64,000 nt of DNA from Oryzobacter telluris (GCF_043099285.1 NZ_CP170723.1:2914001-2978000); one strand, 5' to 3'; shown: positions 8,625-17,253, counted from the stretch's first letter. The notes: generated by a model not told the origin, from the letters alone. A program made the numbers and translations.

Positions 8625-10151
8625 TCAGGCCTCCTTCGTCGTCGCGGCGAGCTCGGGGGCCCGGTCGAGGATGGCGCCACCCCACGCCGCGGTGAGGCGG
8701 GCCTCGAGAACCGCGCCGACCGCGTAGAGGCGGTCGTCGGCCATCGCCGGGGCGAGGATCTGGAACCCGGTGGGCAGCCCGTCCTCCTCGGCGAGGCCGC
8801 TCGGCACCGACATCCCGGGGATGCCGGCGAGGTTGGCGGGGATGGTCGCGATGTCGTTGAGGTACATCGCCATCGGGTCGTCGAGCTTGTCACCGAGCGT
8901 GAACGCGGTGGTCGGTGCCGTGGGGCTGACGAGGACGTCGGCCTGCCCGAACGCCGCGGTGAAGTCGTTCGCGATGAGGCGGCGGACCTTCTGTGCCGAG
9001 CCGTAGTAGGCGTCGTAGTAGCCGCTCGACAGGGCGTACGTGCCGAGGATGATGCGGCGCTTGACCTCGTCGCCGAAGCCGGCGTCGCGGGTGGCGGCCA
9101 TGACCTGCTCGGCGCTCGGGTCGGCGACGCCGTCGGGGGCGACGCGCAGGCCGTAGCGCATGGCGTCGAACTTCGCGAGGTTGCTCGACGCCTCGCTCGG
9201 GAGGATGAGGTAGTACGCCGCGAGGGCGTAGGTGAAGCTCGGGCAGGAGACCTCGACGACCTCGGCCCCGGCGTCGACGAGGTGCTGCACGGCCTCGTCG
9301 AAGCGGGTCTGCACCCCGGCCTGGAAGCCCTCGCCGGTGAGCTCGCGGACGATCCCGATGCGTAGGCCCTTGACGTCGGCGCGGCGGGCCGCCTCGACCA
9401 CGGGCGGCACGGGGGCGTCGATCGAGGTGGAGTCCATCGGGTCGTGGCCGGCGATGACCTCGTGGAGGAGCGCGGCGTCGAGGACGGTGCGGGTGCACGG
9501 CCCGGCCTGGTCGAGGGAGGACGCGAGCGCGACGAGGCCGTAGCGAGAGACGCCCCCGTAGGTCGGCTTGGTGCCGACGGTGCCGGTGACGGCCGCGGGC
9601 TGGCGGATCGAGCCGCCGGTGTCGGTGCCGATGGCCAGCGGAGCCTGGAACGACGCGACCACCGAGGACGAGCCGCCGCCGGAGCCGCCGGGGATCCGCT
9701 CGAGGTCCCACGGGTTGTGGCTCGGGCCGTAGGCGCTGTGCTCCGTGGAGGAGCCCATCGCGAACTCGTCCATGTTCGTCTTGCCGAGGATGGGCATGCC
9801 GGCCTCGCGCAGCCGCGTCACGAGGGTGGCGTCGTACGGCGGGACCCAGCCCTCGAGGATGCGCGACCCGCACGTCGTCGGGAGCCCCTGGGTCGCCATG
9901 ACGTCCTTGACGGCGATCGGCACCCCGGCCAGGCGGTGCAGCGACTCGCCCGCGGCTCGGCGGCGGTCGACCTCGTCGGCCTGCGCGAGCGCACCGGCCT
10001 CGTCGACGTGGAGGTAGGAGTGCACGGCGCCGTCGACGGCAGCGGTGCGGTCGAGGTGGGCCCGGGCCACCTCGCGGGCCGAGACGCTCCCGGCGGCGAG
10101 GAGGTCGGCGAGCTCGGCGGCGGTGGACCGGGTGAGGTCGGTGGCAGTCAC
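8625..10151 (-). CDS. gatA: Asp/Glu-tRNA(Asn/Gln) amidotransferase subunit A
   Basis: 508 residues from GTG 10151. This is an amidase-signature protein with the full Ser-cisSer-Lys triad: Lys82 in VPIAVKDVMATQG, cis-Ser157 in IPGGSGGGSS and nucleophile Ser181 in GTDTGGSIRQPA. GatA releases ammonia from glutamine and passes it through a tunnel to GatB. The GTG was chosen because the next residues (TATDLTRSTAAELADLLAAG) match the usual N terminus and upstream codons are low complexity; AGAAAG upstream is a weak ribosome site. It lies second in gatC-gatA-gatB. Confidence 0.97.
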   Translation of the reverse strand: MTATDLTRSTAAELADLLAAGSVSAREVARAHLDRTAAVDGAVHSYLHVDEAGALAQADEVDRRRAAGESLHRLAGVPIAVKDVMATQGLPTTCGSRILEGWVPPYDATLVTRLREAGMPILGKTNMDEFAMGSSTEHSAYGPSHNPWDLERIPGGSGGGSSSVVASFQAPLAIGTDTGGSIRQPAAVTGTVGTKPTYGGVSRYGLVALASSLDQAGPCTRTVLDAALLHEVIAGHDPMDSTSIDAPVPPVVEAARRADVKGLRIGIVRELTGEGFQAGVQTRFDEAVQHLVDAGAEVVEVSCPSFTYALAAYYLILPSEASSNLAKFDAMRYGLRVAPDGVADPSAEQVMAATRDAGFGDEVKRRIILGTYALSSGYYDAYYGSAQKVRRLIANDFTAAFGQADVLVSPTAPTTAFTLGDKLDDPMAMYLNDIATIPANLAGIPGMSVPSGLAEEDGLPTGFQILAPAMADDRLYAVGAVLEARLTAAWGGAILDRAPELAATTKEA

Positions 10152-10203
10152 GTCACGGCTTTCTGGGCGGGGTGGGACGAGGGGCGCGGCTCGGGGCGCG
10201 CGC

Positions 10204-10500
10204 TCACTCCTCGTCGAGGATGCGGGGGACGCTGAAGCGCTGCTGCTCGGACTCCGGCGCGCCGGCGAGCGCGGCACCCGGCGCGAGGGACGGACGCACG
10301 ACGTCGGGACGGGTGACGTTGACGATCGGCATCGGGTGGCTCATCGGCTCGACGTCGTCGATCGGCGCCTGCTGCACGGTGGCCACCGCCTCGAGGATGA
10401 CGGCGAGCTCGCCGACCATGCGGTCGAGCTCGGCGTCGGAGAGGTCGATGCGGGCGAGACCGGCGAGGTGCGCCACGTCGTCACGGGTGAGGTCGGCCAT
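10204..10500 (-). CDS. gatC: Asp/Glu-tRNA(Asn/Gln) amidotransferase subunit C
   Basis: 98 residues. It opens with DDVAHLAGLARIDLSDAEL, the GatC helical hairpin that wraps the GatA-GatB interface, and ends with the extended segment EPMSHPMPIVNVTRPD. It is the first gene of the gatCAB unit and acts as a structural stabiliser of the amidotransferase. ATG 10500 is preceded not by a ribosome site but by TAGACT ending 7 nt before it, so the mRNA probably begins at the ATG. Confidence 0.96.
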   Translation of the reverse strand: MADLTRDDVAHLAGLARIDLSDAELDRMVGELAVILEAVATVQQAPIDDVEPMSHPMPIVNVTRPDVVRPSLAPGAALAGAPESEQQRFSVPRILDEE

Positions 10501-10507
10501 GGGCGCC

Positions 10508-10513
10508 AGTCTA
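10508..10513 (-). promoter_or_regulatory. -10 hexamer of leaderless gatC promoter
   Basis: On the minus strand TAGACT is followed by GGCGCCC and the gatC ATG. The 7-nt spacing puts the transcription start at the start codon. The divergent gene begins at 10567, so both promoters share about 65 bp. Confidence 0.6.
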
Positions 10514-10566
10514 TGGGCGGCCGCAGGGGCCGCTCGCCCCGCCCACCGGGCTGCGAGAATCGGCCG

Positions 10567-11250
10567 GTGCTCGCGGTGACCTCCTCCCTCCAGACCGTCC
10601 TCGATGTCGTGGGGGTCTTCGTCTTCGCGCTCTCCGGGGCGCTCGTGGCGGTCCGGCGGGGGCTCGACCTGTTCGGCGTGCTCGTCCTGTCGTGGGTCGC
10701 GGGGCTCGGCGGCGGCATCATCCGCGACCTCTTCCTCGGCATCACGCCGCCCGTGGCGGTCAGCGACTGGCGGCTGCTCGCGGCCGCGGTCCTCGCGGGC
10801 GCGCTCGTCTTCCTCCTCCACGGACGGTGGCAGGAGGTCGCGGCCCGCCACCCGGATGCCCGGTGGCGCCGGGTGTCGTACGCCGTGCGCCTCCTCGACG
10901 CGGCCGGCCTGGCGCTGTTCGCCGTGAGCGGCGCCCTCGTCGCCCTGACCGCGGACGCCGGACCCCTGGCGGCCACGCTCATCGGCGGGATCACCGGCAT
11001 CGGCGGCGGGCTGCTGCGCGACGTCCTGGCCCGTCAGGTGCCCGAGGTCCTGCAGCGCGAGCTCTACGCCGTCCCCGCCCTCGCCGGCGCCGGGCTCGTC
11101 GTGCTCTTCCACCACCTCGGGGTGCTCAACCCCTTCACCGTGTGGCTCGCGGTCGGGTTCGTCTTCGTGACGCGGGTCGTCGCGGTCGTCCTCGACCTCA
11201 ACGCGCCCCGCGCGCTCAGCAGCGGGAACCAGCAGGGCAGCGAGGGCTGA
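10567..11250 (+). CDS. UPF0126/TRIC-like membrane protein (YicG/YadS type)
   Basis: About 227 residues, almost wholly hydrophobic. It is an internal duplication of a three-helix unit: the first copy carries FALSGALVAVRRGLDLFGV and GLGGGIIRDLFLG, the second FAVSGALVALTA and GIGGGLLRDVLA. The GGG-x-x-RD pair, one per repeat, is the hallmark of UPF0126, structurally related to trimeric intracellular cation channels; some members have been linked to glycine uptake. GTG 10567 is used, GTG 10576 is possible. It ends 3 nt from the convergent PH-like gene. A cation-channel or small-solute role is inferred from the family. Confidence 0.88.
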   Translation: MLAVTSSLQTVLDVVGVFVFALSGALVAVRRGLDLFGVLVLSWVAGLGGGIIRDLFLGITPPVAVSDWRLLAAAVLAGALVFLLHGRWQEVAARHPDARWRRVSYAVRLLDAAGLALFAVSGALVALTADAGPLAATLIGGITGIGGGLLRDVLARQVPEVLQRELYAVPALAGAGLVVLFHHLGVLNPFTVWLAVGFVFVTRVVAVVLDLNAPRALSSGNQQGSEG

Positions 11251-11253
11251 CGC

Positions 11254-11796
11254 TCAGGCGCCGTCGCCGGGCGTGGGGGCGGGGCGCAGCAGCCGCGAGC
11301 GCGAGTACTCGTCGGACACCAGCTCGGGGCGCTGGGCGGCCCACGCCCTCACGAGGTCGAGGACGACCTGGAACTCGCGCGCGCTGTCGGCCACCTGCAC
11401 CACCTGTCCCCCACCCTGCACCCGTACCCGCGCCCCGCGGTCGGCCCGCCCGATCCTCGCGGGCGGCAGGGCCTCGAGCCGGGTCAGGCCCTCGAGCGGT
11501 ACCGAGAAGTGGCCCGGCTCCCGGCGGACACCCTCCGGCCCGAGCTCGACGCGGTAGGTGAGGAGGAACCACGTGGCCGGCGGGATGACGACGATGAAGA
11601 CGGCCAGGAGCAGCACCGCGGCCAGCCCCGCGAAAAAGGGCGTCCCCTCCCCCACACCGTCCGCCACGAGCGAGGCGGCGAGGTACACGCACAGCCCCCA
11701 CCAGGCGAGCATGAGCGGCAGGCTGACGAGCCGGGCCCACCCCGGGGCCCGGACGACGACGCGCGCGGGGAGTGCTCCCCGTTGAGGATCGCTCAT
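11254..11796 (-). CDS. PH-like membrane protein
   Basis: 180 residues. Two adjacent membrane helices (about 25-45 and 52-80) are followed by a beta-rich soluble part with FLLTYRVELGPEGVRRE and VPLEGLTRLEALPP, the layout of bacterial PH-domain membrane proteins. ATG 11796 starts the recognisable protein; 29 more codons upstream are open but low complexity. The gene is divergent from the ESX-like cassette (first gene at 11882) and converges on the UPF0126 gene. The family is common in actinobacteria and its function is not established. Confidence 0.75.
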   Translation of the reverse strand: MSDPQRGALPARVVVRAPGWARLVSLPLMLAWWGLCVYLAASLVADGVGEGTPFFAGLAAVLLLAVFIVVIPPATWFLLTYRVELGPEGVRREPGHFSVPLEGLTRLEALPPARIGRADRGARVRVQGGGQVVQVADSAREFQVVLDLVRAWAAQRPELVSDEYSRSRLLRPAPTPGDGA

Positions 11797-11881
11797 ACCT
11801 GTAAGTATCGTCACGACCCGAGGGGACGCACCCGGGGGGCGACGCCGGGTCACCGATGACGACACGAGGAAGGGGCATGCC

Positions 11882-12178
11882 ATGACGCACTACGACGTGA
11901 GCCCCGCGGAGATCCGCACGCACGCGACCGACGTCGCTGGCGTCGCGCTGACGCTCGAGCAGATGTCGCAGGCCGGGTCGGTCAGCGGCGACAGCTACGG
12001 CCTGCTCCTCCAGTGGCTGCCCGGCATGATCAACGCCGCGATGGGCGACGTCGAGGGCGCCCTCGACACCGTGGCGCAGAACGCCGACCAGGCCGTCAAC
12101 GGCCTCAAGGCCATGGCCGACCAGTACGAGGCCGACGACGCCGGCGCGTCGTGGCAGCTGAGGAGCTCCTACCCGTGA
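11882..12178 (+). CDS. EspC-like type VII secretion target (WXG100/DUF2580 type)
   Basis: 98 residues, strongly helical. The opening YDVSPAEIRTHATDVAGVALTLEQ matches the N terminus of EspC/DUF2580 proteins. The central loop GLLLQWLPGMINAAM replaces the WxG turn, and the end carries ALDTVAQNADQAVNGLKAMADQYEADD with a Tyr-x(3)-Asp motif (YEADD) resembling the YxxxD/E type VII export signal. In mycobacteria such helical hairpins are exported by ESX machinery as partners of larger proteins. GAGGAAGGGG precedes the ATG. The stop overlaps the next gene by 4 nt, so the two are co-translated and probably dimerise. No ESX ATPase or channel gene is in the window. Confidence 0.8.
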   Translation: MTHYDVSPAEIRTHATDVAGVALTLEQMSQAGSVSGDSYGLLLQWLPGMINAAMGDVEGALDTVAQNADQAVNGLKAMADQYEADDAGASWQLRSSYP

Positions 12179-13242
12179 GCGGCACCACGCCCCCGAGCAT
12201 CGGCCCGGCCAACCCGTACACCGTCTACGACCAGGGCAGCACCCACGAGGGCAGTCCGACCATCCAGGAGGGGTCCGGCTGGACCTCCGGCGCCGGCATC
12301 ATCGACAGCGGCTACGGCACGATCAACGCGCTGTGCAGCGGCAACTGGGTCGATGCCGCGCTGAGCGGGGTCGCGCTCGTCCTCGACGCCGCGGCCACCG
12401 CCGCCGACCCGCTCGGCTCGGCGCTCGCCGCCGGCATCGGCTGGGTCATCGACCACCTCAACCCCATCAAGGGCTGGTTCGAGGAGGTCGCCGGCAACCC
12501 CGGCGGCGCCGTCGCCCAGGCCCAGGCGTGGGGCCTCATCGCCGCCGACCTCGGACCCGCCGCCACCGACTGGGGCACCAGCGCGATGCGGATGGAGGGC
12601 GGCAACGAGGGCCCGGCGGTCAACGCCTACCTCGACTGGCAGGCCACGCACACCGAGGCGATCGCCGCGCTCCAGGGGGCGGCCGAGGGGATGCAGCAGG
12701 CGATCAGCGTCGCGGCCGGCATCGTCGGCTTCGTCCACGGCTTCCTGCGCGACGTCCTCGCCCAGCTCGTCGGTGCGGCCATCAGCTGGGTCGCCCAGGC
12801 CGTGCTGTCCTTCGGCACGCTCATCCCGTGGATCTGCGGCCAGATCGGCACCCGCGTCGCCGCCCTCACCGCGAAGTGCTCGGCGTTCGTCGAAGGGCTC
12901 GTCCGTTCGGGCAGCACGCTCGGCGACCTGCTCTCCGCGCTCGGCACGTGGGGCAAGCAGCTGCTCCAGCTGCTCGACAAGATCAAGGCCAACCCGTCGC
13001 TGCACCGTCCGACCCCGCGGCACGCGGCCCCCGGCGGTCCACCCACGAACGTCCCACCCTGGAGCTGGACGCCACCCGACGGGTACACCCGGGGCGGGCG
13101 GCACTCGGCGCCCAACCCGACCTTCCCGGACGCCGTGCGCGACGGCGTGCGCGGTGGCGTGCGCGACTCGCCCTACACCGCGGCGACGAACGCGACCGAC
13201 GGCGGCAAGCAGACCCACGCCGGTCACGACGAGGACGGCTGA
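12175..13242 (+). CDS. WXG/PPE-like putative type VII secreted protein
   Basis: 355 residues from GTG 12175, coupled by GTGA to the EspC-like gene. A Gly/Ser-rich lead (1-45) precedes a hydrophobic helical core (about 50-270). LNPIKGWFEEVAGNPGGA, then QAWGLIAADLG and YLDWQATHTEAIAALQ, has the spacing of the actinobacterial WXG-type helical bundle found at the N terminus of polymorphic toxins. SVAAGIVGFVHGFLRDVLAQLV resembles the trailing helices of that module. The C-terminal 85 residues are Pro/Gly-rich and end with His/Asp-rich sequence; no nuclease, deaminase or other toxin domain is visible. It is therefore a carrier-like or structural T7SS substrate, or a toxin that has lost its tip. Confidence 0.7.
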   Translation: MSGTTPPSIGPANPYTVYDQGSTHEGSPTIQEGSGWTSGAGIIDSGYGTINALCSGNWVDAALSGVALVLDAAATAADPLGSALAAGIGWVIDHLNPIKGWFEEVAGNPGGAVAQAQAWGLIAADLGPAATDWGTSAMRMEGGNEGPAVNAYLDWQATHTEAIAALQGAAEGMQQAISVAAGIVGFVHGFLRDVLAQLVGAAISWVAQAVLSFGTLIPWICGQIGTRVAALTAKCSAFVEGLVRSGSTLGDLLSALGTWGKQLLQLLDKIKANPSLHRPTPRHAAPGGPPTNVPPWSWTPPDGYTRGGRHSAPNPTFPDAVRDGVRGGVRDSPYTAATNATDGGKQTHAGHDEDG

Positions 13243-13270
13243 GCCCACCTCGCCGGAGATGCCTTGCGGC

Positions 13271-13612
13271 TCAGACGTTCCGGAGGATCGTCACCACGAG
13301 GTACGCGGGGTAGTACGCCAGCCCCAGCACGACCACGGTCCACACGACCCAGCGCGCCACCAGCCCACCGGTCGTGCGCGCCTCAGGGTCGGGCGCGCGG
13401 AACGTCGCGAAGAAGCGCGAGTTGGCCAGCACGCCCCAGCGGCCGTCCTCGCGACGGGCGAACGGGGTCCACCAGTCGCCGGTGCGCAGCCCCGCGGCGA
13501 CGCCGCGGACGTAGGGCACGAGGAAGAGCAGCAGCACCCCTCCGAAGAGCAACAGGGCGATGGCACTGACGAGCACGATGCCCCGACCGGGTGTCAGCTC
13601 CTCGAGCGGCAC
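13271..13612 (-). CDS. Small two-helix membrane protein
   Basis: 113 residues from GTG 13612, preceded by GGGGAGGGAG at ideal spacing. Membrane helices lie at about 13-36 (LVSAIALLLFGGVLLLFLV) and 87-108. The cytosolic loop between them is Arg/Trp-rich (RTGDWWTPFARREDGRWG). It is nested on the opposite strand between the T7SS-like pair and the two YbaB-like genes, a position that suggests membership of the cassette. I do not recognise the family. Confidence 0.72.
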   Translation of the reverse strand: MPLEELTPGRGIVLVSAIALLLFGGVLLLFLVPYVRGVAAGLRTGDWWTPFARREDGRWGVLANSRFFATFRAPDPEARTTGGLVARWVVWTVVVLGLAYYPAYLVVTILRNV

Positions 13613-13731
13613 GACGGATCTCCCTCCCCTGACGGGCTCGTCGGCCCGTCCCCACGAACTCGGACGGCTCGACGCTACACGGGCACCGGGCCCGGTCGCC
13701 GCCCGGGAGGAGGCCCGGATAGGGTCGAGGG

Positions 13732-14196
13732 ATGAGTCAGCCGAGGGGGTACTCGAGCCCGCAGGAGGCGCTCGCCGCCATCGCCGCGCAGACCGCGCAG
13801 GCCGGTCCGGAGGCCGAGCGCGCCCGGGCCTGGAGCGACGAGGTCGCCGCGCTGGAGGGCACGGGCACCGCCGCGAAGGGCCACGTCAAGGCCACCGTCG
13901 ACGTCCAGGGCCTGCTCACCGGGCTGGCGGTCAGCGACGAGCTGGCCGCCCGCGGTGGGACGTCGGTCACGTCGGCCCTCCAGCAGGCCGTCCGGGCCGC
14001 GCAGGAGTCGGTGCGCGACCAGGCGGTCCGCTCGTCGGAGCGCGTCTGGGGTCCCGACTCGGCCACCACGGCCGCCTTCCGCGGCGAGGTCGAGACCGCG
14101 ACCCGCCCGGTGGAGGTGGAGCCGCTGCCCACCGACGGCCCGGGCTCCGCGCCGCCACCGCCGCGCCGGCCCCAGCACGACGGGGGGACCTGGTGA
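13732..14196 (+). CDS. YbaB/EbfC-family protein (EspL-like), first copy
   Basis: 154 residues. The central part LEGTGTAAKGHVKATVDVQGLLTGLAV has the beta-hairpin G-x-V-x-A-x-V-x-x-x-G pattern of YbaB/EbfC proteins. It is followed by an amphipathic helix (TSALQQAVRAAQESVRDQAV) and a Pro-rich tail. YbaB proteins bind DNA or act as chaperone-like partners; in ESX-1 loci EspL belongs to this family. TAGGGT ends 6 nt before the ATG and GAGGG also precedes it, so leaderless or leadered initiation are both possible. It overlaps the second copy by one base. Confidence 0.78.
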   Translation: MSQPRGYSSPQEALAAIAAQTAQAGPEAERARAWSDEVAALEGTGTAAKGHVKATVDVQGLLTGLAVSDELAARGGTSVTSALQQAVRAAQESVRDQAVRSSERVWGPDSATTAAFRGEVETATRPVEVEPLPTDGPGSAPPPPRRPQHDGGTW

Positions 14197-14597
14197 TGGA
14201 CCCCAACCTCTTCGCCGGCGAGACCCCCGGCGCCCTCGAGCTCGAGCGGCTCGTGCAGCAGGCGCAGGCGGCGTTCGCCTGGCGCGCCCAGGTCGACTCC
14301 TACCGCGGACGGGCGACCGTCGAGGGCGTCGAGATCGAGGTGTCCTCCACCGGTGGCGTCGTGAAGCTGCGGGTCACCGATGCCGCGTGCTCGCGCGGTG
14401 GCGACGCCCTCGCCGGGTTCGTCCTCGACGCCGTCCACGCGGCCCAGCGCGACCTCGCCGCCCAGGTAAGCCGCTCGGCCGCCGACACCTTCGGCCCCGA
14501 CTCGCCGCAGGCGCGCACCGTGGAGGATGCGGTGGGCCAGCGCTACCGGCGCGCGGCCGTCCTCCGGCCCGAGCCCGAGGACGACGACCGGCGCTGA
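14196..14597 (+). CDS. YbaB/EbfC-family protein, second copy
   Basis: 133 residues from ATG 14196, whose first base is the last base of the preceding stop (TGATG). GGGGGGACC is a good ribosome site. SYRGRATVEGVEIEVSSTGGVVKLRVTD repeats the YbaB beta-hairpin layout, followed by the helix AGFVLDAVHAAQRDLAAQ. The N-terminal helix is longer than in the first copy and the tail is short and acidic. The two differ enough that a heteromer of paralogues is likely. The stop lies 4 nt from the convergent ligA stop. Confidence 0.78.
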   Translation: MDPNLFAGETPGALELERLVQQAQAAFAWRAQVDSYRGRATVEGVEIEVSSTGGVVKLRVTDAACSRGGDALAGFVLDAVHAAQRDLAAQVSRSAADTFGPDSPQARTVEDAVGQRYRRAAVLRPEPEDDDRR

Positions 14598-14601
14598 GCG
14601 T

Positions 14602-16743
14602 TCACTCGGGCGAGCCGGTCTCGAGCAGGCGGGTGAACCCCGCCTCGTCGAGGATGGTGAGGCCGAGCTCGCGCGCCCTGTCCTCCTTGGACCCGGCGTT
14701 CTCCCCGACGACGACGTAGTCGGTCTTCTTCGACACCGACCCCGACGCCTTGCCGCCGCGGGAGAGGATCGCCTCCTTGGCCTCGTCGCGCGAGTAGCCG
14801 TCGAGCGAGCCGGTGACGACGACGGTGAGCCCGGCGAGGGTCTGCTCGACCGACTCGTCGCGCTCGTCCTCCATCCGGACGCCGTCGGCGGCCCAGCCGT
14901 CGACGATGGCGACGTGCCACTCGTTGCCCGGCTTGTCGAACCAGTCGCGCACCGACTCGGCGATGACCCCGCCGACGCCCTCGACCCCGGCGAGCTCCTC
15001 GACGCTCGCCTCGCGGATGCGCTGCATCGAGCCGAGGTGCTGGGCGAGGGCTCGTGCGGCGGTCGGTCCGACGTGGCGGATCGACAGCGCCACGAGGACG
15101 CGCCACAGCGGCTGCTGCTTGGCCTGGCCGAGGTTGTCGACGAGCTTCTGGCCGTTGGCCGACAGGACGCGGCCGTCGACCACGGCGTCCTCGGGGTCGG
15201 TCTTCTTCGCAGCCCTGGTGTAGAGCGGGACGCGGGCGATGTCCTCGGCGGTGAGGCCGAACAGGGTCGACTCGTCCTCGAGGACGCCGGAGTCGAGCAG
15301 GGCGACGGCGCCCTCGTAGCCGAGGGCCTCGATGTCGAAGGCCCCGCGCCCGGCCAGGCTCGACAGCCGCTCGCGCAGCTGCGCGGGGCAGGACCGGCTG
15401 TTGGGGCAGCGGATGTCCTTGTCGCCCTCCTTCTCGGGGGCGAGGGTGGTGCCGCAGGCCGGGCACTGCGTGGGCATGACGAACTCGCGCTCGGTGCCGT
15501 CGCGCAGGTCGACGACCGGGCCGAGGATCTCGGGGATGACGTCGCCGGCCTTGCGCAGGACGACCGTGTCGCCGATGAGGACGCCCTTGCGCACCACCTC
15601 CTGGGCGTTGTGCAGGGTGGCCCGCTCGACCGTGGACCCGGCGACGACGACCGGCGCCATGACCCCGAACGGCGTGACCCGGCCGGTGCGTCCGACGTTG
15701 ACCTGGATGTCGAGGAGCTTGGTGTTGACCTCCTCCGGCGGGTACTTGAAGGCGATGGCCCACCGCGGCGCGCGTGACGTGGAGCCGAGCCGGCGCTGCA
15801 CTGAGATCTCGTCGACCTTGACGACGACGCCGTCGATCTCGTGCTCGACGTCGTGGCGGTGCTCGCCGGTGTGCGCGATGAAGGCGTTGACCTCCTCGAT
15901 GGAGTCGACGACGCGGAAGTGGGTGGAGACGGGCATGCCCCAGGCCTCGAGGGCGGCGTAGGCCTCGCTCTGGCGGGTGAGGTCGAACCCCTCGCGCTTG
16001 CCGAGGCCGTGGACGAGCATCCGCAGCTCACGGCTCGCCGTGACGCGAGGGTCCTTCTGCCGCAGCGACCCTGCCGCGGTGTTGCGCGGGTTGGCGTAGG
16101 GCGGCTTGCCCGCCTCGACGAGCTGCGCGTTGAGCTCGCCGAACGCCTCGATCGGGAAGTAGACCTCTCCGCGCACCTCGACGAGGTCGGGCACCGGGTG
16201 GGCCTTGGTCCCCGCGAGCTCGGTGGGGATGCCGCGCACGGTCCTGACGTTGAGGGTGACGTCCTCGCCCGTGCGGCCGTCGCCGCGGGTGAGGGCCCGG
16301 GTGAGGCGGCCCTTCTCGTAGAGGAGGTTGACGGCCAGCCCGTCGATCTTCAGCTCGCACAGGTAGTGCAGCTCGGCGCCGCCGGCGTCGCGGGTGACCC
16401 GGGCGTTCCACTCGAGCATCTCGTCGGTGGAGAAGGCGTTGTCGAGGCTGAGCATCCGCTCGAGGTGGTCGACGGCCTGGAACTCGGTGGAGAAGACCGC
16501 GCCGCCGACCTGCTGGGTGGGGCTGTCGGGTGTGCGCAGGGACGGGTGGTCGTCCTCGATGGCGTTGAGCCGCCGCATGAGGACGTCGTACTCGCCGTCG
16601 CTGACGGTCGGCGCGTCCTTCACGTGGTACGCGAACTGGTGGCCACGCGCCTCCTCGGCGAGGGTCTCCCAGTCGTGGCGGACGTCGTCGGGGACGACGT
16701 CGGCGGACTGCGGCGCGGCGGGGTCGGTGGGGGTCTCGCTCAC
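14602..16743 (-). CDS. ligA: NAD-dependent DNA ligase
   Basis: 713 residues from GTG 16743, with AGGATGAC as ribosome site. The Ia domain binds NAD; the adenylation domain carries KIDG with nucleophile Lys132 in CELKIDGLAV. The OB domain is followed by a four-Cys zinc finger (CPACG...CPN...C), a helix-hairpin-helix region, and a C-terminal BRCT domain starting near LAGLTVVVTGSLDG. It seals nicks during replication and repair using NAD and is normally essential. All expected domains are present and intact. It is divided from gatCAB by the T7SS-like cassette. Confidence 0.97.
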   Translation of the reverse strand: MSETPTDPAAPQSADVVPDDVRHDWETLAEEARGHQFAYHVKDAPTVSDGEYDVLMRRLNAIEDDHPSLRTPDSPTQQVGGAVFSTEFQAVDHLERMLSLDNAFSTDEMLEWNARVTRDAGGAELHYLCELKIDGLAVNLLYEKGRLTRALTRGDGRTGEDVTLNVRTVRGIPTELAGTKAHPVPDLVEVRGEVYFPIEAFGELNAQLVEAGKPPYANPRNTAAGSLRQKDPRVTASRELRMLVHGLGKREGFDLTRQSEAYAALEAWGMPVSTHFRVVDSIEEVNAFIAHTGEHRHDVEHEIDGVVVKVDEISVQRRLGSTSRAPRWAIAFKYPPEEVNTKLLDIQVNVGRTGRVTPFGVMAPVVVAGSTVERATLHNAQEVVRKGVLIGDTVVLRKAGDVIPEILGPVVDLRDGTEREFVMPTQCPACGTTLAPEKEGDKDIRCPNSRSCPAQLRERLSSLAGRGAFDIEALGYEGAVALLDSGVLEDESTLFGLTAEDIARVPLYTRAAKKTDPEDAVVDGRVLSANGQKLVDNLGQAKQQPLWRVLVALSIRHVGPTAARALAQHLGSMQRIREASVEELAGVEGVGGVIAESVRDWFDKPGNEWHVAIVDGWAADGVRMEDERDESVEQTLAGLTVVVTGSLDGYSRDEAKEAILSRGGKASGSVSKKTDYVVVGENAGSKEDRARELGLTILDEAGFTRLLETGSPE

Positions 16744-16782
16744 GTCGTCATCCTGCCGCAGACCACTGACGTCCGGTGCTCC

Positions 16783-17253
16783 TCAGCGCCCCCGGCGAGC
16801 CCGCAGGACGTCCCGGGTCACCTCGAGCTGGCCGAGGTGCTGGGCGAGCTCCTCGTACACGTGGAGCAGCACCGCGCCCTGCGTCTGCAGCCCGGGGTCG
16901 TCGCGGTCCTTGCCGCCCGCGGGGTTCGCCGGTGGGGCGTCGGGCGAGGCCGCGGCGACGTCCTCGTGCAGGGTCGCCCGGCCGGCCTCGATGAGGGCGA
17001 GCGCCTCCTCCACGGTTCCGGTGGCGGTGAACTCGGCGGCGCGGTCACGGGGCACGACGATCCCCCGGTTCACGGTGCGCCCCCACCGCGCCATCACCCC
17101 GACGACGTGGGTGACGAGGGCGAAGGCCGAGTTGCTGCCGTCGACGCCCTCGACCCGCTCGTTGACGAGGTCGTCGCCGAGGTCGCGGCACAGGTCCGCG
17201 TACGCGTCGAGCGCGGTGTCGCAGTAGGCGAGGAACTCGTCGGTGCTGATCAC
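16783..17253 (-). CDS. DinB/DUF664-type (mycothiol-transferase-like) protein
   Basis: 156 residues. It forms a four-helix DinB bundle: the opening DEFLAYCDTALDAYADLCRDLG, a metal-site His in ALVTHVVGVMARWGRTVNRG, and the closing His pair in LLHVYEELAQHLGQLEVTRD. Many actinobacterial members are mycothiol-dependent enzymes acting in detoxification. GTG 17253 has no ribosome site, but TAGCGT ends 8 nt upstream, so it may be leaderless. It lies just upstream of ligA on the same strand, 39 nt apart, and could be co-transcribed with it. Confidence 0.82.
   Translation of the reverse strand: MISTDEFLAYCDTALDAYADLCRDLGDDLVNERVEGVDGSNSAFALVTHVVGVMARWGRTVNRGIVVPRDRAAEFTATGTVEEALALIEAGRATLHEDVAAASPDAPPANPAGGKDRDDPGLQTQGAVLLHVYEELAQHLGQLEVTRDVLRARRGR

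Noticed and set aside
11882..14597. A complete type VII secretion system
   Set aside because: No FtsK-like EccC ATPase, EccB/D/E, or mycosin protease occurs in the window; only substrate and accessory-like genes are present.
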